A DNA stretch of 64,000 nucleotides from Bhargavaea sp. CC-171006. Lineage in GTDB: Bacteria; Bacillota; Bacilli; Bacillales_A; Planococcaceae. The DNA is taken from positions 1-64,000 of the forward strand of contig NZ_QUZH01000012.1 in assembly GCF_009761675.1 (NCBI RefSeq), read 5' to 3'. Position numbers and translations under genes: made by a program. Under the pieces are notes generated by a model. That model searched no databases and was not told the origin of the DNA. It worked only from the letters and a program-made list of their open reading frames with translations. Shown piece after piece: positions 60,726 through 64,000 of the stretch. Numbering within the stretch: the stretch's first letter is position 1; every line of letters begins with the position of its first letter.

Positions 60726-61763
60726 TTAGAAGGATGCAGTTTCCATGTAGTTCGGTTTGAGCTGGCCGCTTGCGATCTCTTCGACGAAGTGGCAGGCGGC
60801 TTCGTGGCCTTGTTCCATGCCATCGTGCTCTATAAGTTCAGGCACATCGACCCGGCATTTTTCCTGCGCGAACGGGCAGCGTGTGTGGAAGCGGCATCCG
60901 GTCGGCGGATCGATCGGGGACGGCACGTCGCCGCGAAGGACGATGTGTTCCCGTTCCCGGTCCGGATCCGGAACAGGAATGGCCGACAAAAGCGCTTTTG
61001 TATATGGATGTTTCGGGTTATCGAAGATCGACTTTTTGTCCCCGATCTCCATGATCTTGCCGAGGTACATGACGATGACACGATCCGAGATATGGCGGAC
61101 GACACCAAGGTCATGGGAAATGAACAGATACGTAAGCCCATACTCATCCTGGAGTTCATCCAGCAGGTTTAGCACCTGGGCCTGGATCGAGACGTCCAGC
61201 GCCGAAACAGCTTCATCACAGATGATCAGCTTCGGGTTCACCGACAGCGCGCGTGCAATGCCGATCCGCTGTCGCTGGCCGCCCGAGAATTCGTGCGGGT
61301 AGCGGTCCGCCTGGCTGCCGTTCAGACCCACCGTCTCAAGCAGTTCGATGATCCGCTTGCGTCGATCCTTCCTCGGCAGCACATTCTGGATTTCCATCGC
61401 TTCGTTGAGGACATCCGAGATTGACTGGCGGGGGTTAATCGAGGCATACGGGTCCTGGAAGATGATCTGGAGATCCTTCCGGTATTTCCGCATTTCCGAT
61501 TTGGACAGGGATGCAAGGTCTGTGCCTTCGAAGTACACCTTGCCGTCAGACGGCTCCTCAAGCCGGAGGATGGCGCGTCCGGTTGTGGATTTCCCGCATC
61601 CGGATTCACCGACGATGCTGACGGTTTCCCCCTCATAGACGGTGAAACTGATATCGTCGACTGCTTTTACATGGTTGACCGTACGGCCGAAAAAGCCGCC
61701 CTTGATCGGGAAGTGCTGCTTGAGACCATCAACCTTGAGCAATTCTTTTTTCTCCAAAGACAT
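60726..61763 (-). CDS. dppF: Peptide ABC transporter ATPase, DppF/OppF
   Basis: A 345-residue ATPase with Walker A GESGCGKST, signature FSGGQRQRIGIARAL, Walker B LIICDEAVSALDVS, and the C-terminal oligopeptide-transporter ATPase tail (CRFHTRCPFAQEKC) that can hold an iron-sulfur cluster in some members. It overlaps the end of the dppD gene by 35 bases. AAAGGAGG is only three bases before ATG 61763, so a TTG two codons later is an alternative start. OppF or DppF is not resolved. Confidence 0.9.
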   Translation of the reverse strand: MSLEKKELLKVDGLKQHFPIKGGFFGRTVNHVKAVDDISFTVYEGETVSIVGESGCGKSTTGRAILRLEEPSDGKVYFEGTDLASLSKSEMRKYRKDLQIIFQDPYASINPRQSISDVLNEAMEIQNVLPRKDRRKRIIELLETVGLNGSQADRYPHEFSGGQRQRIGIARALSVNPKLIICDEAVSALDVSIQAQVLNLLDELQDEYGLTYLFISHDLGVVRHISDRVIVMYLGKIMEIGDKKSIFDNPKHPYTKALLSAIPVPDPDREREHIVLRGDVPSPIDPPTGCRFHTRCPFAQEKCRVDVPELIEHDGMEQGHEAACHFVEEIASGQLKPNYMETASF

Positions 61764-62754
61764 CCACCTCCTTTGGCCCCGGCCATTCTTCATCATAAAT
61801 CCAGCAGCGCACCTGGTTGCCTTCTCCATCATCGAACAGATCCGGCAGTTTTTCACGGCAAAGGTCGGTCGCCGCCGGGCAACGCGGCGCGAACCGGCAG
61901 CCTTTCGGCATATTGAATGGCGACGGAACCATGCCATGGATCGGAACCAGCTTTTCCTGATCCGCGTCAGGACGAGGCAGCGATTTCAGCAGCCCGACCG
62001 TATACGGGTGGCGCGGTTTGCGGAACAGTGTCCGCACATCGCTATATTCGACAACCTGTCCGGCGTACATGACTGCTACGTAGTCGCATGTTTCCGCAAC
62101 CACGCCAAGGTCGTGGGTGATGAGGATAATTGACATGCCCAGGCGGTTCTGGAGATCCTTCATCAGGCCGAGGATCTGGGCCTGGATCGTTACGTCGAGC
62201 GCGGTGGTCGGCTCATCCGCGACAAGAACCTCCGGGTTACATGCCAGGGCCATCGCGATCATGACACGCTGGCGCATACCGCCTGACAGTTCATAAGGGT
62301 ATTGAGTGACACGTTTTTCCGGAGACGGGATGCCGACCAGCTTCAGCAGGTCGACGGATTTCGCCATCGCCTGTTTTTTATTCATGCCCTGGTGGGTCGT
62401 AAGGGACTCCGAGATCTGCTGGCCGACCGTAAAGACCGGGTTCAGCGATGTCATCGGCTCCTGGAAGATCATCGAAATCTTATTTCCGCGGAGACTCCGC
62501 ATCTTCTTTTCCGAGAAATCAAGGATGTTCTCGCCTTTATAGCGGATTTCGCCGTCGACCACCTTGCCATTTTCCGCGAGGAGCCGGAGGATCGACAGAG
62601 AAGTGATACTCTTGCCGGACCCCGACTCGCCCACGATTCCTAGTGTTTTACCTTTCGGGACGGAGAAGCTCACGCCGTCGACGGCTTTGACTTCCCCCTC
62701 GTCCGTGAAGAAAGAGGTGCGCAGGCCGCGCACGTCCAAAATCGTTTCTTCCAA
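61729..62754 (-). CDS. dppD: Peptide ABC transporter ATPase, DppD/OppD
   Basis: A 341-residue ATPase with Walker A GESGSGKS, signature [15 protein letters not shown], Walker [13 protein letters not shown] and the C-terminal [14 protein letters not shown] region. It pairs with the DppF ATPase to drive the channel. Spacing to dppB is 35 bases. Confidence 0.92.
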   Translation of the reverse strand: MEETILDVRGLRTSFFTDEGEVKAVDGVSFSVPKGKTLGIVGESGSGKSITSLSILRLLAENGKVVDGEIRYKGENILDFSEKKMRSLRGNKISMIFQEPMTSLNPVFTVGQQISESLTTHQGMNKKQAMAKSVDLLKLVGIPSPEKRVTQYPYELSGGMRQRVMIAMALACNPEVLVADEPTTALDVTIQAQILGLMKDLQNRLGMSIILITHDLGVVAETCDYVAVMYAGQVVEYSDVRTLFRKPRHPYTVGLLKSLPRPDADQEKLVPIHGMVPSPFNMPKGCRFAPRCPAATDLCREKLPDLFDDGEGNQVRCWIYDEEWPGPKEVDVFGEKRIAQG

Positions 62755-62789
62755 TGATCTTTCCTCCTTAGGCCGTTGGCCGGGACCGA

Positions 62790-63731
62790 TCAGTTCAGGT
62801 CGATCCGCTTGTTGAGCAGTTTATATGAGATATCCACAATCAGGTTAACGAAAACGAACAGGACTGACAGTACCAGTACGGCACCCTGAACAATCGGGAA
62901 GTCGCGCTGGGTGATGGCTTGTACGGTCAGGCGGCCCATGCCATTGATGGCAAAGATCGTCTCTGTCAGGACCGCGCCGCCGAGGAAGCCGCCGAATTCA
63001 AGACCGACAACCGTTACGACAGGGATGAGCGCATTCTTGAGCGCGTGCCGGTATGTAACGATGCGGTCGGTGAGCCCTTTTGCCCGCGCCGTCCGGATGT
63101 AGTCCTGGTTGATGACCTCAAGCATCGAAGACCGCGTCATGCGGGCGATGATCGCCGCGCCTCCCGTTCCGAGCGTGATGACCGGCAGGATGACCTGGCG
63201 CCAGCTGTCGCCCCAGCCGGACGGGCGCAATTTCGCCCAATCGGGCAGCCAGTCCCCGCCGATGGCGAACCAGTCGATCAGGACAAGGCCCAGCCAGAAG
63301 TTCGGCATGGAGAGGCCGAACAGCGCCACTATCATAATCGCCGTATCGGCCAGCGTATAGCGCCGGACGGCCGATATAATCCCCGCCATCAGTCCAATGA
63401 AGACGGCGAGGACGGTAGCATAGAATGATAATTCCACCGTGACCCAAAAACGGGTTGCGATTTCGTCTGAAACGGCGCGGCCGCTCCGGACGGAATTTCC
63501 GAGGTCGCCCTGGAGGACGCCACTCATATAGTTGAAATATTGGATATGGATCGGGTCATTCAGGCCGAGACGTTCCTCGATCTGCCTGACTGTCTGCTCC
63601 GATGCACCTTCGCCTGCGATGATCTGGGCCGGGTTGCCCGGGATCAGATGCATCAGGGAGAAGACGAGAATGGAGACACCGATCAGCACCGGGATAGTCT
63701 GAAGGACCCGCCGGATGATGTATTTGAGCAT
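62790..63731 (-). CDS. dppB: Peptide ABC transporter permease, DppB/OppB
   Basis: A 313-residue permease with six membrane segments, typical N-terminus (RRVLQTIPVLIGVSILVFSL) and the EAA coupling region (IRTARAKGLTDRIVTYRHALKNALIPVV). It forms the channel with the partner permease encoded just upstream. Confidence 0.92.
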   Translation of the reverse strand: MLKYIIRRVLQTIPVLIGVSILVFSLMHLIPGNPAQIIAGEGASEQTVRQIEERLGLNDPIHIQYFNYMSGVLQGDLGNSVRSGRAVSDEIATRFWVTVELSFYATVLAVFIGLMAGIISAVRRYTLADTAIMIVALFGLSMPNFWLGLVLIDWFAIGGDWLPDWAKLRPSGWGDSWRQVILPVITLGTGGAAIIARMTRSSMLEVINQDYIRTARAKGLTDRIVTYRHALKNALIPVVTVVGLEFGGFLGGAVLTETIFAINGMGRLTVQAITQRDFPIVQGAVLVLSVLFVFVNLIVDISYKLLNKRIDLN

Positions 63732-63746
63732 TTCGCTTCTCCCTCC

Positions 63747-64000
63747 TTATTTGTTCGCTTTCGGGTCAAGCGCATCGCGCAGCCCGTCGCCGAAGATATT
63801 GAATGCAAGAACGACAAGGACGATGGCAATCCCCGGAATCAGGATCATGTGCGGAGATTCCGCCATGTACGAACGTCCCGCAGAGAGCATTGCGCCCCAC
63901 TCAGGCGTCGGCGGCTGCGCACCGAGGCCGAGGAATGACAGTCCGGCCGCAGTCAGGACCGCAGTCGCGATCCGGAGCGTCGCCTGGACGATGATCGGTG
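63747..64000 (-). CDS. dppC: Peptide ABC transporter permease, DppC/OppC (partial)
   Basis: Only the C-terminal 83 or so residues are in the window; the gene runs off the right edge. Translation on the minus strand shows [20 protein letters not shown], the EAA-adjacent loop of DppC/OppC permeases, and a final stretch [11 protein letters not shown]. It lies 15 bases upstream of dppB, so the operon order is C-B-D-F. The substrate-binding protein gene is expected outside the window or elsewhere. Confidence 0.88.
   Translation of the reverse strand, partial: PIIVQATLRIATAVLTAAGLSFLGLGAQPPTPEWGAMLSAGRSYMAESPHMILIPGIAIVLVVLAFNIFGDGLRDALDPKANK

Noticed and set aside
1-64000. tRNA, rRNA, insertion sequences, prophage or integrative elements
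   Set aside because: I saw no tRNA-like cloverleaf, rRNA motif, transposase, integrase or phage protein; genes are tightly packed and of ordinary core/accessory type.

Overview
The window is a dense chromosomal segment of a Gram-positive, low-to-mid GC Bacillales. Gene content matches this group: TcyP, MntR, CvfB/YitL, the Mrp antiporter, the NsrR/Hmp pair, YclNOPQ, NiaP, thioredoxin-linked ArsC, PpaC and MhqO. Codon use is fairly GC-rich, and strong GGAGG-type ribosome binding sites are used with ATG, GTG and TTG starts. This points to a Planococcaceae-like organism such as Bhargavaea, which is an inference and not something the sequence proves. I see no rRNA, tRNA, phage, insertion sequence or CRISPR array. 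About 74 protein genes were called; one (a dipeptide/oligopeptide permease subunit) runs off the right edge.

Layout. 0-5.4 kb: cystine importer, cardiolipin synthase, LD/DD-carboxypeptidase and an MFS carrier. 5.5-16 kb: small membrane proteins, a YidC insertase, an AraC regulator, a lipid kinase, several GNAT acetyltransferases, an MhqO-type dioxygenase, a DUF1002 protein, CvfB and MntR. 16-22.6 kb: a double GNAT protein, a universal stress protein, a P1-family peptidase, a lipoprotein and a penicillin acylase-type amidase. 22.7-28.5 kb: the seven-gene mrpABCDEFG sodium/proton antiporter operon, with a divergent UspA-domain gene. 29.6-36.4 kb: MurB, a YceI protein, a DsbA-family protein, a FAD/Rieske oxidoreductase, an ATPase, a YitT protein and PpaC. 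36.4-38.3 kb: divergent nsrR and hmp with an NsrR-type operator over the hmp promoter (nitric oxide detoxification). 40.4-42.5 kb: arsR-arsB-arsC. 42.7-52.3 kb: a DJ-1/PfpI protein, DNA repair glycosylases, a MazG-like hydrolase, NiaP, a ZIP metal transporter, a GGDEF/EAL protein and a PAP2 phosphatase. 52.5-56.1 kb: yclNOPQ iron-siderophore importer with Fur boxes. 56.4-64 kb: a lipoprotein, an ABC exporter, a CTCCAAP-type permease and a peptide ABC transporter operon.

The most unusual structure is a set of six intergenic arrays (13.4, 19.8-20.2, 38.3, 42.5, 46.3 and 60.4-60.6 kb, plus a possible two-copy remnant at 16.26 kb). Each consists of a conserved 10-12 bp core repeated at almost exactly 20 or 21 bp, with partly variable DNA between cores. 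They sit just beyond the 3' ends of genes, mostly between convergent genes, and fall into at least three sequence classes with the same architecture. They are not coding, not CRISPR and not ordinary perfect tandem repeats. A spacing of two helical turns suggests phased binding of a protein on one face of DNA, but this is a hypothesis.
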